Shown here piece after piece: positions 42,730 to 51,377 of a DNA stretch of 51,377 bases. The DNA lies in the NCBI GenBank assembly GCA_947089905.1, contig CAMUMG010000014.1:1-51377 (forward strand), given 5' to 3'. A program made the translations under genes and the position numbers. Source of the DNA: an uncultured Lachnospiraceae bacterium. GTDB lineage: Bacteria; Bacillota; Clostridia; Lachnospirales; Lachnospiraceae. The notes beneath the pieces were generated by a model. It made no database searches. It saw nothing but the letters and a program-made list of their open reading frames with translations, and was not told the DNA's origin. Within the stretch, counting starts at the first letter, position 1, and each line of letters opens with the position of its first letter.

Positions 42730-44466
42730 TTATAATTTTTTAAAACGACCAACTTCAGTTTCTAAGTCTTGTGATATATGTTTGTTATTTTCGGTTTCGT
42801 TTTGAATTTGCATAAGAGCTCCAACAAGATTGACAATATTTTCGGCAGATGTAGTTACACCACGTGTACTTTCATCAGTGGCTGTAGAAATATCATTAAG
42901 TCCTTGATTCATCGATTGAATGGTAGAACTAATATCTTCTGTATTAGAAGCAAATTCGTTTAATAGTTGATTAATTGTGTCAGTATCGCTTTCATATTGT
43001 TTTGCAATGCCGACAAAGTCATCATAATCTTTTAAGATTTTTTCATCAATAAATTGGAGGATATCTTCCGCATTTTTGGTAAATTTATTGACAGCGTTGG
43101 TAACAATTTTACTGATTTTTTGAATGTTACCAGCAGTTTGAGTACTATTATCAGCTAACGTACGGATTTCATTTGCGACGACAGCAAAGCCACGACCGGC
43201 ATCTCCTGCCCTGGCTGCTTCAATGGAGGCATTTAAGGAAAGAAGATTTGTTTGACCAGAAATATCAAGAATTTCTTGAGTTAAATCATTGATTTTTCCA
43301 ACGCTGCGACTTTCTTCCAGTGCTTCACTTAAAGAAGAACGTATCTCTTCAATTATTTTACTGGCAGTTTCTTTACTGTTTATTGTATTGTGATACATTT
43401 TATCTGCAAGAACTTTGGATTGAGATACCATACCAACGCTTTCTTTTACGTATTTATCCATATGTTGTACTTTATTTAATACGTTACTACTACCAGAAAC
43501 AATTTGACCGAGTGTAGCAGAGATTTGCTCCATATTGGCAGACAGTTCTTCCATAAAGGCAGAAATATTACTAGCGTTTTCATTGGATTCAACAACTTGT
43601 GTTCCAACTGAGGTTGCTGAACTTTTAAGAATTTCTGACTGATGTTTTAGTTTTTTCATAATATTTTGTAACTGTTCGATAAAATTATTAATACCATTTA
43701 CCATCTGACCGATTTCGTCGCGTGTTTTAACAGGAATACGTTGTGTTAAATCTCCATTACCGCCTTCGATATTATCAACAATATTTCGAAGTTTTTTGCC
43801 GGAAAGTTTTGCTGGTTTTGAAATCGTTTTTCTAACTAATATGAGAATAATTACCCATAAAGCAATACAAATACCAATAATAATACGATTAAAAAGATAA
43901 ATATTTTTCATATAGACAGTACTACGATCTGTAGCATTATCGGTTAAATTGTAAATTGCATCTTGGAATTCTAACATGAAATTCTCAACTTGTGTTGTAT
44001 AAGATGCTAAACCATCAATTAAGGCTGGGAGTTCAGTAAATTGACCAGCTTGTGCAGTGGAGGATATTGTTCCTATATAATTGTGGAAAGAATTTAGTAC
44101 ATTGGAGAGCGAGGAAGAAATTTTAAGCAAGTTTTCGTCATTGGACTGTTTACAAAGTTTTTCTGTTTCTTTAAAATTTTCATCCAAAGAGGAAAGACAG
44201 GAGGTAAGGCGTTTAATAATAGTATCATAACCTACTGGTAGATCCCTTTTATAATAGGTAAAATTGGCGTAAAGTCGTACTTGTTGAAAGTTATCGCGGA
44301 TATTACCTTGTAAAGTTTCTAACTCAATACAAATATCAGTAACTGTACTGTTTAATTCCTGCATAGTACCAATTGATTTATAATTTGCAATAATTGCAAG
44401 AATAATAAGAAGTGCAAAGACATCTACCATTAAATTGATTTTAAATCCGATGCTTATTTTTTTCAT
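42730..44466 (-). CDS. Methyl-accepting chemotaxis protein
   Basis: This 578-aa protein has TM1 (about 10-28), an extracytoplasmic helical sensor of about 160 residues, TM2 (about 191-212), a HAMP domain ([20 protein letters not shown]) and the signalling tip ([30 protein letters not shown]). It relays an external signal to CheA. The 4-helix type sensor gives no ligand clue. ATG 44466 has GAGGG 5 nt upstream, preferable to the in-frame ATG 44478. Its leader contains the interlocking pairings described separately. No other chemotaxis genes are in view. Confidence 0.9.
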   Translation of the reverse strand: MKKISIGFKINLMVDVFALLIILAIIANYKSIGTMQELNSTVTDICIELETLQGNIRDNFQQVRLYANFTYYKRDLPVGYDTIIKRLTSCLSSLDENFKETEKLCKQSNDENLLKISSSLSNVLNSFHNYIGTISSTAQAGQFTELPALIDGLASYTTQVENFMLEFQDAIYNLTDNATDRSTVYMKNIYLFNRIIIGICIALWVIILILVRKTISKPAKLSGKKLRNIVDNIEGGNGDLTQRIPVKTRDEIGQMVNGINNFIEQLQNIMKKLKHQSEILKSSATSVGTQVVESNENASNISAFMEELSANMEQISATLGQIVSGSSNVLNKVQHMDKYVKESVGMVSQSKVLADKMYHNTINSKETASKIIEEIRSSLSEALEESRSVGKINDLTQEILDISGQTNLLSLNASIEAARAGDAGRGFAVVANEIRTLADNSTQTAGNIQKISKIVTNAVNKFTKNAEDILQFIDEKILKDYDDFVGIAKQYESDTDTINQLLNEFASNTEDISSTIQSMNQGLNDISTATDESTRGVTTSAENIVNLVGALMQIQNETENNKHISQDLETEVGRFKKL

Positions 44467-44481
44467 ATAAACCCTCATTTC

Positions 44482-44549
44482 TGCGTTGCTTTTTTATTAT
44501 GTTTTGTATACATGGCAGTTTGTGGTAAGCAACGCAAAGACACAAACTG
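44482..44549 (-). ncRNA. Putative pseudoknot leader of the chemoreceptor mRNA
   Basis: Read on the minus strand, CAGTTTGTG (44549-44541) pairs with CACAAACTG (44524-44516). The 16-nt loop contains TGCGTTGCTT (44536-44527), which pairs perfectly over 10 bp with AAGCAACGCA (44491-44482), ending 5 nt before the GAGGG ribosome site. The two pairings interlock, forming an H-type pseudoknot or two exclusive folds. Position and geometry fit a cis-regulatory RNA; no known riboswitch consensus was recognised. Confidence 0.5.
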
Positions 44550-44870
44550 ATAGAACTGTTGTGAAAAAGTGTTTACATATAAGCAGCCCCTATCTCCATT
44601 TTGCTGTCTAACGGCAAAAATAGTGGTGGAATTTTTAGATAGTATTTTAATGAAAAATATTATCCAGTTACAATATTTATATTAGTGGGATAATATAAAT
44701 TTATCACAATAAGATAATAATTTCAAGGAATTTTATTTGTTAAAATCACTAAAAAATAAGATTAATAAATAAAAAAAATATAATAAATTAATAGTATTTG
44801 CTGATTTTATGTGAGGAGGAGTACAATACATAAAACAGATAAAAATTTTAAAAGAGAGGACAAAAGAAAA

Positions 44871-46313
44871 ATGGCTTCAGAAGAATGTAAAGATGAGTCG
44901 AATAAATCTATCCAAGAAGAAATTATATCAAAAAGAATAATAGATACAACATTGTCCGATCAGGATATTGATACCATTCATTACTGGCTTTATTCTCCAG
45001 GAGAAAATGCTTCAAAATGGGATGAATATTATCAGGAAGGAATCATGGGAATTGGCTGGGGAGAAATTGGAAATTTAGAACAGTTTTCTTCGAAAGAAGA
45101 GATGAAACAAAAAATGAAAGAGTGTTATGGAAAAGAATATTCTTATAAAAATGCTGTACATGCTACATGGCAATTTGCAAATGAAATGAAAATTGGAGAT
45201 ATTGTTTTTGCAAAAAAGGGACAGTATACCGTTATTGGACGTGGAGTAGTTATTTCCGATTATATTTATGATATACAAAGAAAAGAGTTTCAAAATATCC
45301 GAAAAGTGGCATGGATCAATAGTGGACAATGGCAGTATCCAGGTCGGGCAGTAATGAAAACTTTAACAGATATTACTGTATATACAGACTGTTTAGCTAA
45401 ATTAAATACCTTATTTGAAGAAGAACTTTTAGAAGATATGAAAGAGAAAGAGGTTGAATATCCAAATTATACAAAAGAGGATTTTTTAAGAGAAGTTTTT
45501 TTAGAAGAGGAAGATTATGATACGTTAGTAACTTTAGTAAAAAATAAAAAAAATTTGATTTTACAAGGACCACCTGGAGTTGGAAAGACATTTATAGCAA
45601 AGCGATTAGCATATTCTATCATGGGGAAAAAAGAAAAAGAACGAGTTAAAATGGTTCAGTTTCATCAAAGTTATTCCTATGAAGATTTTATTATGGGATT
45701 TCGCCCATCAGAAAATGGTTTTGAGTTAAAAAAAGGACCTTTTTATGAGTTTTGTAAAAGAGCACAGATTGATGATGAAAATGAGTATTTTTTTATTATT
45801 GATGAAATTAACCGCGGAAATTTAAGTAAAATTTTTGGGGAATTATTTCTTTTGATTGAAAACGATAAAAGGGGAGTAGAATTACAGTTATTATATTCAG
45901 ATGAACGTTTTTGTGTACCAGAAAATGTATATCTAATTGGAATGATGAATACTGCTGACAGAAGCTTAGCTATGTTAGATTATGCACTTAGAAGACGTTT
46001 TGCATTTTTTGAACTGAATCCTGCGTTTTTGTCTACTGGATTTCAAAGCTATCAAAATAAAATTCAAAATCAAAAATTTGATCGCCTGATTTTAGAAGTA
46101 AGACGATTAAATGAGGTGATTGAAACAGATGAAATGTTGGGTAGAGGATTTCGAATTGGACATAGCTATTTTTATACATTGGCTTTAGTGGACGATGCTT
46201 GGTTAAAATCTGTTGTAAATTTTGAATTAGTTCCCTTACTTGAAGAATACTGGTTTGATGAACCTGAAAAAAGTAAAGAATGGACATCTATACTTAGGAG
46301 AGCAATTCAATGA
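44871..46313 (+). CDS. mcrB: McrB-type restriction AAA+ NTPase with N-terminal EVE-like domain
   Basis: In this 480-aa protein, an EVE/PUA-like domain (about 36-180, YWLYSPGENASKW, GIMGIGWGEIG, GDIVFAKKGQYTVIGRG) precedes the McrB motor with Walker A GPPGVGKT (233-240), Walker B FFIIDEIN (D311, E312) and the GTPase-type motif MNTADRS (359-365). EVE domains read modified cytosines; the motor drives McrC. I chose ATG 44871. A much better AGGAGGAG site lies at 44814-44821 but is followed by ATA, so the true start may be a mutated upstream codon. Confidence 0.85.
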   Translation: MASEECKDESNKSIQEEIISKRIIDTTLSDQDIDTIHYWLYSPGENASKWDEYYQEGIMGIGWGEIGNLEQFSSKEEMKQKMKECYGKEYSYKNAVHATWQFANEMKIGDIVFAKKGQYTVIGRGVVISDYIYDIQRKEFQNIRKVAWINSGQWQYPGRAVMKTLTDITVYTDCLAKLNTLFEEELLEDMKEKEVEYPNYTKEDFLREVFLEEEDYDTLVTLVKNKKNLILQGPPGVGKTFIAKRLAYSIMGKKEKERVKMVQFHQSYSYEDFIMGFRPSENGFELKKGPFYEFCKRAQIDDENEYFFIIDEINRGNLSKIFGELFLLIENDKRGVELQLLYSDERFCVPENVYLIGMMNTADRSLAMLDYALRRRFAFFELNPAFLSTGFQSYQNKIQNQKFDRLILEVRRLNEVIETDEMLGRGFRIGHSYFYTLALVDDAWLKSVVNFELVPLLEEYWFDEPEKSKEWTSILRRAIQ

Positions 46314-47350
46314 TACGAATTCAAAATATTTATTATATGCTTTCCTATGCGTTTCAAAGTTTAAAACAACAAGGATATATGAATTGCATGGCAGAGGAAT
46401 TTGAAACGACAGCAGAATTATTTTCGGAAATTTTAGCAAAGGGAATTGAAATGCAGATTAAGCGAGGACTTGATAGGGTATATTGTCCAGTAGAGGAGGA
46501 ATTAGGAGCACTTCGAGGAAAGATCGATCTTTGTGAAACAATTCGAACGCAAGCATTTTTAAAACATAAATTGATTTGTTGCTATGATGAGTTTTCTGTT
46601 AATTCCTATTTGAATCAGATTTTAAAAACAACAATGGAAATATTAATTCGTTCAGATATTTCAAAACATCGAAAGGTACGATTAAGAAATTTGATGCGTT
46701 ATTTTATAGGAGTATCTGTGCGAAATCCAAATAAGATTTGTTGGAACTTTCGATTAAATGGAAGTAATCAAACATATCGAATGCTTCTTGGTATTTGTTA
46801 TTTAACAATTCAGGGACTTTTACAGTCAAAGGGAGGCTCACAGTTTCGTTTAGGAAGGTATTTAGATGATCAGAGAATGTGTAGACTTTATGAAAAATTT
46901 CTTTTAGAGTATTTTAGAAAAGAGTTTCCTCAATTAAAGGCAGCAGCATTACAAATACCTTGGAAGTTGGAGGAAGAAAACTTTGATCAACTACCAATTA
47001 TGCAGACAGACTGTGTTTTATGTTTTGAAGAGAAAATATTAATTTTAGATGCAAAATATTATACATATACTATGCAGTATCGAAAAGAATATGATAGTCG
47101 TACAATACATTCTAAAAACCTCTATCAAATTTTTACTTATGTAAAAAATGCAGCAGCACAGACAAAAAAGACAGTAGCAGGAATGATTTTATATGCAAAA
47201 ACAGAGGAAGATATAACTCCAGATGCAGAATTTAAAATGAGCGGCAATTCCATTCATGTTAAAACATTAGACTTGGGAAAGCCTTTTGAACAGATTGCAG
47301 CTCAGTTAAATGAAATGATTTATTCTTATTTTGGAGTTTTCCATTCTTGA
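46310..47350 (+). CDS. mcrC: McrC-type endonuclease subunit
   Basis: This 346-aa protein has a McrC N-terminal region (IQNIYYMLSYAF, LRGKIDL) and a PD-(D/E)xK nuclease core: D234 (QTDCVLC), then D247 and K249 (LILDAKYY). It overlaps mcrB by 4 bp (ATGA), the usual pair arrangement. Together they form a type IV system that cuts DNA containing modified cytosine. Its 3' end overlaps the convergent flippase gene by 25 bp. No methyltransferase is nearby. Confidence 0.85.
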   Translation: MIRIQNIYYMLSYAFQSLKQQGYMNCMAEEFETTAELFSEILAKGIEMQIKRGLDRVYCPVEEELGALRGKIDLCETIRTQAFLKHKLICCYDEFSVNSYLNQILKTTMEILIRSDISKHRKVRLRNLMRYFIGVSVRNPNKICWNFRLNGSNQTYRMLLGICYLTIQGLLQSKGGSQFRLGRYLDDQRMCRLYEKFLLEYFRKEFPQLKAAALQIPWKLEEENFDQLPIMQTDCVLCFEEKILILDAKYYTYTMQYRKEYDSRTIHSKNLYQIFTYVKNAAAQTKKTVAGMILYAKTEEDITPDAEFKMSGNSIHVKTLDLGKPFEQIAAQLNEMIYSYFGVFHS

Positions 47351-48870
47351 TAGTGGATAGAACGAAAAACAAATAAAAGAATAAGATAAGAAATACATAA
47401 AAATATAATACAAAGAAGTAGTAAAAGTAGTCGATGAATAGACAGAGTTAAAAATAGATATTCGAATAAATTTCGACTAATCATACACACTACCAATAAA
47501 ATCAAAGAAGGTTTTAATAAGGTATTGACTGCATGAAATGGGAAAGAGGTATTTTTATACACCAAAATAAAGTCTACCATAGTTATAGATAATTGACTGA
47601 CTAAAAGACTAACAAAGTACCCTTTCATTCCAAATTCGGGGATTAATTTAGCAATTAAAATTAATTGAATCACCTGTCCAGCAACTGAATTTAAAAAAGT
47701 TAAATTCATTTTTCCTAGTCCATTGAGAATACTTCCCAAGGTAGTAGCGACATAGAGAAATGGACATAGCCATGCAAGAATAGTGAGGTAAACACCAGCA
47801 ATAGACTCTCCATAAATAAAACTTCCAAGTTCTTCTCCAAATGTTAAAAAGATACCTAAGCTTAAAATCCCAAGCAACAGGCTATATTTAATAGTAAGAG
47901 AGGAAACTTCTGCAATAGTAGTATGGTTATCTTTTGCTTTTGCCTCAGATACAGCAGGCAGCAAAAGAACAGATAAAGAATTTGTAATAGTAGATGGAAA
48001 CATTAAAAAGGGCATAGACATTCCAGTAATAATACCATAAATGCTTAAAGCCTCTGTCTGACTTAATCCAGTTTCTCGAAGCATCTTTGGAATTAATACT
48101 GCTTCAAAACTATGTAGAAGGTTAATGAGTAGACGGTTGAGTGTAAGGGGAAGGCTGGTTGAAAAAATAAGTCCAAAATCTGAACGTAAGGATTCTTTTT
48201 TGGTATTCGGTAAAGAAGGCAAATGATTAGAAGATTTTTTCCCAAATAGTAAAGAAATAAGATTATAAAGCTGAGAGGCAATTTCACCAGAAACAATACC
48301 TATTACTGCTAATTCACAACCTTCTTTTTTACCATCAACAGGAAGAAAAGTGACAAGACAAAGTACAGCACCTACTCGTATAATTTGTTCTAAAAGTTGG
48401 GAAAAAGCAGGAACAGAGGCCTTTTTTAATCCGTAATAGTATCCATTAATACATGCAGTAATCCCACAGAATGGAAATGCAAAACAGAGAATACGAAGAG
48501 GAGCAGCACAGTCGGCTTCTTCTAAAAAATGAAGTGCTATATAATCGCTTGACCAATAAACAAAACAGGACAATAAAAGAGCAATACTTAAAGAGAGTAA
48601 AATTCCATGAAACAACATTCGCTTTATTCTACGAGGCTCACTCTGTTTTCCAAATTCTTCTGCAATTAACTTAGAAAGTGCAGTTTGAATTCCAGAGGCA
48701 TATAGAGTAAAACAAATTCCATATACAGGAAATATAAGTTGATATACACCTAAATTTCTTGCTCCTATTAATCCAGAAAGATAAATTTTATAAAAGAAGC
48801 CGATAACCCGTGTAAGCAGACCAGCAGCAGTTAAAATCAAAGTTCCTTTAATAATGTTATTTTTACTCAT
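47326..48870 (-). CDS. MOP-superfamily flippase, SpoVB-like
   Basis: This 514-aa protein has about 13 or 14 membrane segments. The N-terminal NIIKGTLILTAAGLLTRVIG, RNLGVYQLIFPVYGICFT and the central LSIYGIITGMSMPFLMFPS are typical of SpoVB/MurJ-type lipid-linked sugar flippases. In spore formers SpoVB acts in cortex synthesis; it could also export lipid-linked glycan units made elsewhere. I chose ATG 48870 over GTG 48888; neither has a strong site. It is a single gene on this strand. Confidence 0.82.
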   Translation of the reverse strand: MSKNNIIKGTLILTAAGLLTRVIGFFYKIYLSGLIGARNLGVYQLIFPVYGICFTLYASGIQTALSKLIAEEFGKQSEPRRIKRMLFHGILLSLSIALLLSCFVYWSSDYIALHFLEEADCAAPLRILCFAFPFCGITACINGYYYGLKKASVPAFSQLLEQIIRVGAVLCLVTFLPVDGKKEGCELAVIGIVSGEIASQLYNLISLLFGKKSSNHLPSLPNTKKESLRSDFGLIFSTSLPLTLNRLLINLLHSFEAVLIPKMLRETGLSQTEALSIYGIITGMSMPFLMFPSTITNSLSVLLLPAVSEAKAKDNHTTIAEVSSLTIKYSLLLGILSLGIFLTFGEELGSFIYGESIAGVYLTILAWLCPFLYVATTLGSILNGLGKMNLTFLNSVAGQVIQLILIAKLIPEFGMKGYFVSLLVSQLSITMVDFILVYKNTSFPFHAVNTLLKPSLILLVVCMISRNLFEYLFLTLSIHRLLLLLLCIIFLCISYLILLFVFRSIHYQEWKTPK

Positions 48871-49072
48871 ATTTACTCTCATTAACACGGCAATGTTTTG
48901 TCTAATTATATGAAACAGGCAGACAGTTCATGCAAAATGATTCCATAGATTTTTATAAGATAAGATAACAGAGAAAAAGGCACGGATTCTATTGTTTTTG
49001 CGTACATTGACTATAACAATAAAACATATAAAAACTCACTTATGTGCAAAAAGCACAGAACTGGAGATTGGT

Positions 49073-50266
49073 ATGGAAAAGAAAATCATTTATTTAGACC
49101 ACGCAGCGACAACACCAGCAAGACCAGAAGTAATTGAAGCGATGATACCATATTTTGGGGAATATTATGGAAATCCTTCTAGTCTTTATGAACTAGCAGG
49201 TATTAGTAAAAAGGCGGTTGCACAGGCAAGGCAAACAGTAGCAAAGGCATTAAATTGTGATAGTAAAGAAATTTATTTTACAGGAGGGGGTTCAGAAGCA
49301 GATAACTGGGCATTAAAAGAAGCAGTACAATCCTATGCAAATCGAGGAAGACATATTATTACATCTAAGGTAGAACACCATGCGATTTTGCACACCTGTA
49401 AATATTTAGAACAAAAAGGTTATTTAGTAACATACCTTAATGTAGATGAAAATGGGATTATAAATTTAAAAGAACTACAAGCAGCAATTCGCCCAGATAC
49501 CATTTTAATTTCTATTATGTTTGCAAATAATGAAATTGGAACACTTCAGCCAATTAAAGAAATCGGTCAGATTGCAAGAAAACATCAAATTTTATTTCAT
49601 ACTGATGCAGTACAGGCGTTTTGCCAAGTGCCAATCGATGTAGAAGATTTAAAAATTGATTTATTAAGTGCAAGTGGACATAAATTTAATGGTCCAAAAG
49701 GAGTTGGTTTTTTATATATTCGAAATGGATTAAAACTTCGTTCTTTTATTCATGGAGGGGGACAGGAACGTCATCGAAGGGCAGGTACAGAAAATGTACC
49801 AGGAATAGTAGGGCTTGGAAAAGCGGTAGAACTGGCAATGGCAGATCAAAAAGAACGAATGGACAGAGAAACGAAGTTAAGGGATTATTTATTGGATCGG
49901 ATTCTTATGGAAATTCCTTATACAAGAATTAATGGACACCGTAGACTTAGACTTCCAAATAATGCAAACTTTAGTTTTCAATTTATTGAAGGGGAAGCTC
50001 TTTTAATTATGTTGGATTTAAAAGGAATTTGTGCATCCACTGGCTCTGCTTGTAGTGCTGGTTCGGTTGATCCTTCTCATGTTTTATTGGCAATAGGACT
50101 ACCTAACGATATTGCTCGTAGTTCTTTACGTCTTACTTTAGGAAGGGAAACTACAAAGGAAGAAATAGATGAAACAATTGATGCAATAAAAGAGATTGTA
50201 ACAAAACTTAGATCTATGTCATCTGCATATGAAGATTTTCTAAGATGGCGAGGAAATAGAAGATAA
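49073..50266 (+). CDS. Cysteine desulfurase, NifS/IscS family
   Basis: This 397-aa protein has PLP lysine K204 (SGHKFNGPKG), the catalytic cysteine in TGSACSAGS (C327) and an N-terminal YLDHAATTP. It releases sulfur from cysteine for Fe-S clusters or thio-modification. The loop around the cysteine is of group I (NifS/IscS) length. ATG 49073 follows GGAG. It stands alone here, without IscU or a tRNA-thiouridylase neighbour, so the target pathway is unknown. Confidence 0.88.
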   Translation: MEKKIIYLDHAATTPARPEVIEAMIPYFGEYYGNPSSLYELAGISKKAVAQARQTVAKALNCDSKEIYFTGGGSEADNWALKEAVQSYANRGRHIITSKVEHHAILHTCKYLEQKGYLVTYLNVDENGIINLKELQAAIRPDTILISIMFANNEIGTLQPIKEIGQIARKHQILFHTDAVQAFCQVPIDVEDLKIDLLSASGHKFNGPKGVGFLYIRNGLKLRSFIHGGGQERHRRAGTENVPGIVGLGKAVELAMADQKERMDRETKLRDYLLDRILMEIPYTRINGHRRLRLPNNANFSFQFIEGEALLIMLDLKGICASTGSACSAGSVDPSHVLLAIGLPNDIARSSLRLTLGRETTKEEIDETIDAIKEIVTKLRSMSSAYEDFLRWRGNRR

Positions 50267-50278
50267 AAGAAGATAAAA

Positions 50279-50313
50279 AGAAAGGATTCTATTAAAATGT
50301 TAGAATCCTTTCT
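50279..50313. terminator. Terminator after the cysteine desulfurase gene
   Basis: AGAAAGGATTCTA (50279-50291) pairs with TAGAATCCTTTCT (50301-50313) over 13 bp with a 9-nt loop, and a T-rich stretch follows. It also lies near the 3' end of the convergent ABC-like gene and may serve both. Confidence 0.75.
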
Positions 50314-50346
50314 GTATTTTGATTTTAATTCTGATTAATAAAACTT

Positions 50347-50922
50347 CTATATTTTCTTTATTTCTACTTGTTCTAAGTCTATTACTTGATCAGCTATAGA
50401 AAACGCATTTTTTTGAGAATCTTTTGAAAATGTAAATAGAATTGTTTTATTACTTTTTATAAAATTAGTGAAACCTGATAGAAATATAGGTTCTTCAAAT
50501 AGCAATAGTTCTGCTTGATCTAATAGTTTTTGAAATAGAGTTTCGAGTTTTAATTTATTTTTTTCATTAGAAAAGGAGATACGATAAAAGGATGATACAG
50601 CATGATTGATCAAAAATAGTTGTTTTTCATCATAGTCAAAATGTTTTGGCATCTGAAAGATATATGGGTAAATAAAACAACCTATCATCAATGGTGATAT
50701 TGTTACTGGTAGTTCATTTAGTAGAATTTGACCGCTGTCTGGAGGAATAAGTCCGGCAGCGAGCGATAATAATAAAGAAAGAGTCTTATTATCCAAGCCA
50801 GTGATTCCAACACATTCTCCTTCTTCTATATGAAAAGAAACAGGTTGTGCTGGCATGACAATGTTTGGATAAGAAAAGGTAACTTCATGAAACATTAGAA
50901 ACGGAGTGGTACATTGTGTCAT
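50347..50922 (-). CDS. Degenerate ABC-type ATPase-like protein
   Basis: This 191-aa protein begins like an ABC ATP-binding domain (LMFHEVTFSYP, FHIEEGECVGITG, LAAGLIPPDSGQILLN). However, the Walker A reads GITGLDNKT instead of GxxGxGKS/T, there is no LSGGQ signature, and Walker B (LLLFEEP) is only partial. The family length is normally about 220-250 residues. It is unlikely to hydrolyse ATP and may be a regulatory or decaying relative. No permease gene is adjacent. Confidence 0.65.
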   Translation of the reverse strand: MTQCTTPFLMFHEVTFSYPNIVMPAQPVSFHIEEGECVGITGLDNKTLSLLLSLAAGLIPPDSGQILLNELPVTISPLMIGCFIYPYIFQMPKHFDYDEKQLFLINHAVSSFYRISFSNEKNKLKLETLFQKLLDQAELLLFEEPIFLSGFTNFIKSNKTILFTFSKDSQKNAFSIADQVIDLEQVEIKKI

Positions 50923-51008
50923 AGAATCACCTGCCGGTTCTTATTTGTTATTATATTATGTAAAAAAGAATCGGAAGGTGTCTTAGTAAATGCCAATAAA
51001 AAAGAAAA

Positions 51009-51045
51009 GTTGAAAAAATTTCATAGCGTATAGTTGAAAAAATTT
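51009..51045 (+). repeat. Tandem 14-bp repeat upstream of the lipoprotein
   Basis: AGTTGAAAAAATTT occurs at 51009-51022 and 51032-51045, with a 23-bp period. TTGAAA in each copy could act as a -35 or regulator site, but no well-spaced -10 is apparent. Confidence 0.4.
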
Positions 51046-51145
51046 GTGGAATACTAAGCGAGTAAGAAGGAGTAGCAGACGGAAATAAATACAATACCGC
51101 TGTGTTTCTTCAAATACAGAATATCATTGACAGGAGGAGTATTCT

Positions 51146-51377
51146 ATGAAAAAGCTGTATGTTGTCCTTGCGTTAAGTTTTCTCTGCCTGTTTACGCTAA
51201 CTGCTTGCTCGAGAAATGACGATGCAAACAATTCCGCAACTTCAGGTGCAAATGACAATACGGATGGGACAAACAATGGAACAGGTACAAACGGAACGAA
51301 TGAAAATGGAACAAACAATGGAACAGGTACAAATGGGACAAATAATGGAACGACAAATGGAACGAATAATGGGACAG
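51146..51377 (+). CDS. Lipoprotein with Gly/Thr/Asn repeats, partial at the right edge
   Basis: ATG 51146 has GGAGGAG upstream. The protein starts with a lipoprotein signal (MKKLYVVLALSFLCLFTLTAC), where LTAC is the lipobox, and continues into degenerate repeats of units such as NGTNNGTG and TNGTNENG until the window ends. It should be anchored at the outer face of the membrane by the acylated cysteine. The downstream domain is unseen. The DNA is less AT-rich than its surroundings, as expected for GGN/ACN/AAC codon repeats. Confidence 0.8.
   Translation, partial: MKKLYVVLALSFLCLFTLTACSRNDDANNSATSGANDNTDGTNNGTGTNGTNENGTNNGTGTNGTNNGTTNGTNNGT

Noticed and set aside
44580..44650. Possible sigma-D (flagellar) promoter for the chemoreceptor
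   Set aside because: TAAA and GCCG are present on the minus strand but 18 bp apart instead of about 15, and the rest of the consensus is missing.
51160..51377. CRISPR-like repeats at the right edge
   Set aside because: The repeats are short, contiguous, in frame and encode Gly/Thr/Asn after a lipobox. No spacers are present.

Overview
This window is an AT-rich (about one third G+C by eye) chromosomal segment from a low-GC Firmicute. A clostridial, probably Lachnospiraceae, organism is the best guess. The reasons are a DUF5688-type protein, an NfnAB pair, a SpoVB-type flippase, a LytTR/GHKL pair, a GH120 xylosidase, strong AGGAGG ribosome binding sites and TTGACA/TATAAT-type promoters. This is inferred from gene content; no rRNA is present.

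Layout. (1) 1-3.2 kb: the remnant right end of an IS200/IS605-type element, then a cytoplasmic GH120 beta-xylosidase gene behind two palindrome-plus-TATAAT modules, and a two-TM hypothetical protein. (2) 3.3-11.0 kb: one tightly packed operon with a strong promoter, apparently for a surface glycan or its decoration. It holds an unknown protein, a nucleotidyltransferase-kinase fusion, a SIS phosphosugar isomerase, a HAD phosphatase, a GT9-like transferase, a Rossmann-only protein, a pyruvyl transferase and an FrhB-like Fe-S protein. (3) 11.2-18.6 kb: a GltS-type carrier, two tandem PP-loop ATP-pyrophosphatase paralogues each carrying a C-terminal Rossmann module, an unknown 399-aa protein coupled to a radical SAM/SPASM enzyme, and an XRE regulator. 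One paralogue carries a G9 tract, a likely phase-variation switch. This is the best candidate in the window for an undescribed system. (4) 18.7-38.9 kb: mostly housekeeping. It holds NUDIX, a thioesterase, a CvpA-like protein, a Ca-type P-ATPase, NfeD/stomatin, a LytTR/GHKL two-component pair, an MntP/YtaF family protein, NfnAB, a degenerate GGDEF-EAL protein, a YhhN-like protein, a DUF5688-like protein, tRNA-Arg(CCG), RluF, LigA and MetA. (5) 38.9-42.7 kb: a decayed accessory island of orphan immunity-type genes, a toxin tail, a broken AAA ATPase, a broken flavin reductase and an AraC regulator. (6) 42.7-51.4 kb: a chemoreceptor with an unusual pseudoknot-like leader, an EVE-McrB/McrC restriction system, a SpoVB-like flippase, a NifS-like cysteine desulfurase, a degenerate ABC ATPase and the start of a Gly/Thr/Asn-repeat lipoprotein.

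How the genes work together. The 3.5-11 kb operon contains the pieces to make and transfer an activated sugar (isomerase, kinase, phosphatase, nucleotidyltransferase, transferase) and to add pyruvate ketals. The five Rossmann modules spread over regions 2 and 3 tie the PP-loop genes to the same pathway. The radical SAM unit may be a separate modification system, because it has its own promoter and a hairpin that would block translation from read-through transcripts. All functional assignments come from reading motifs by eye; no database search was run.
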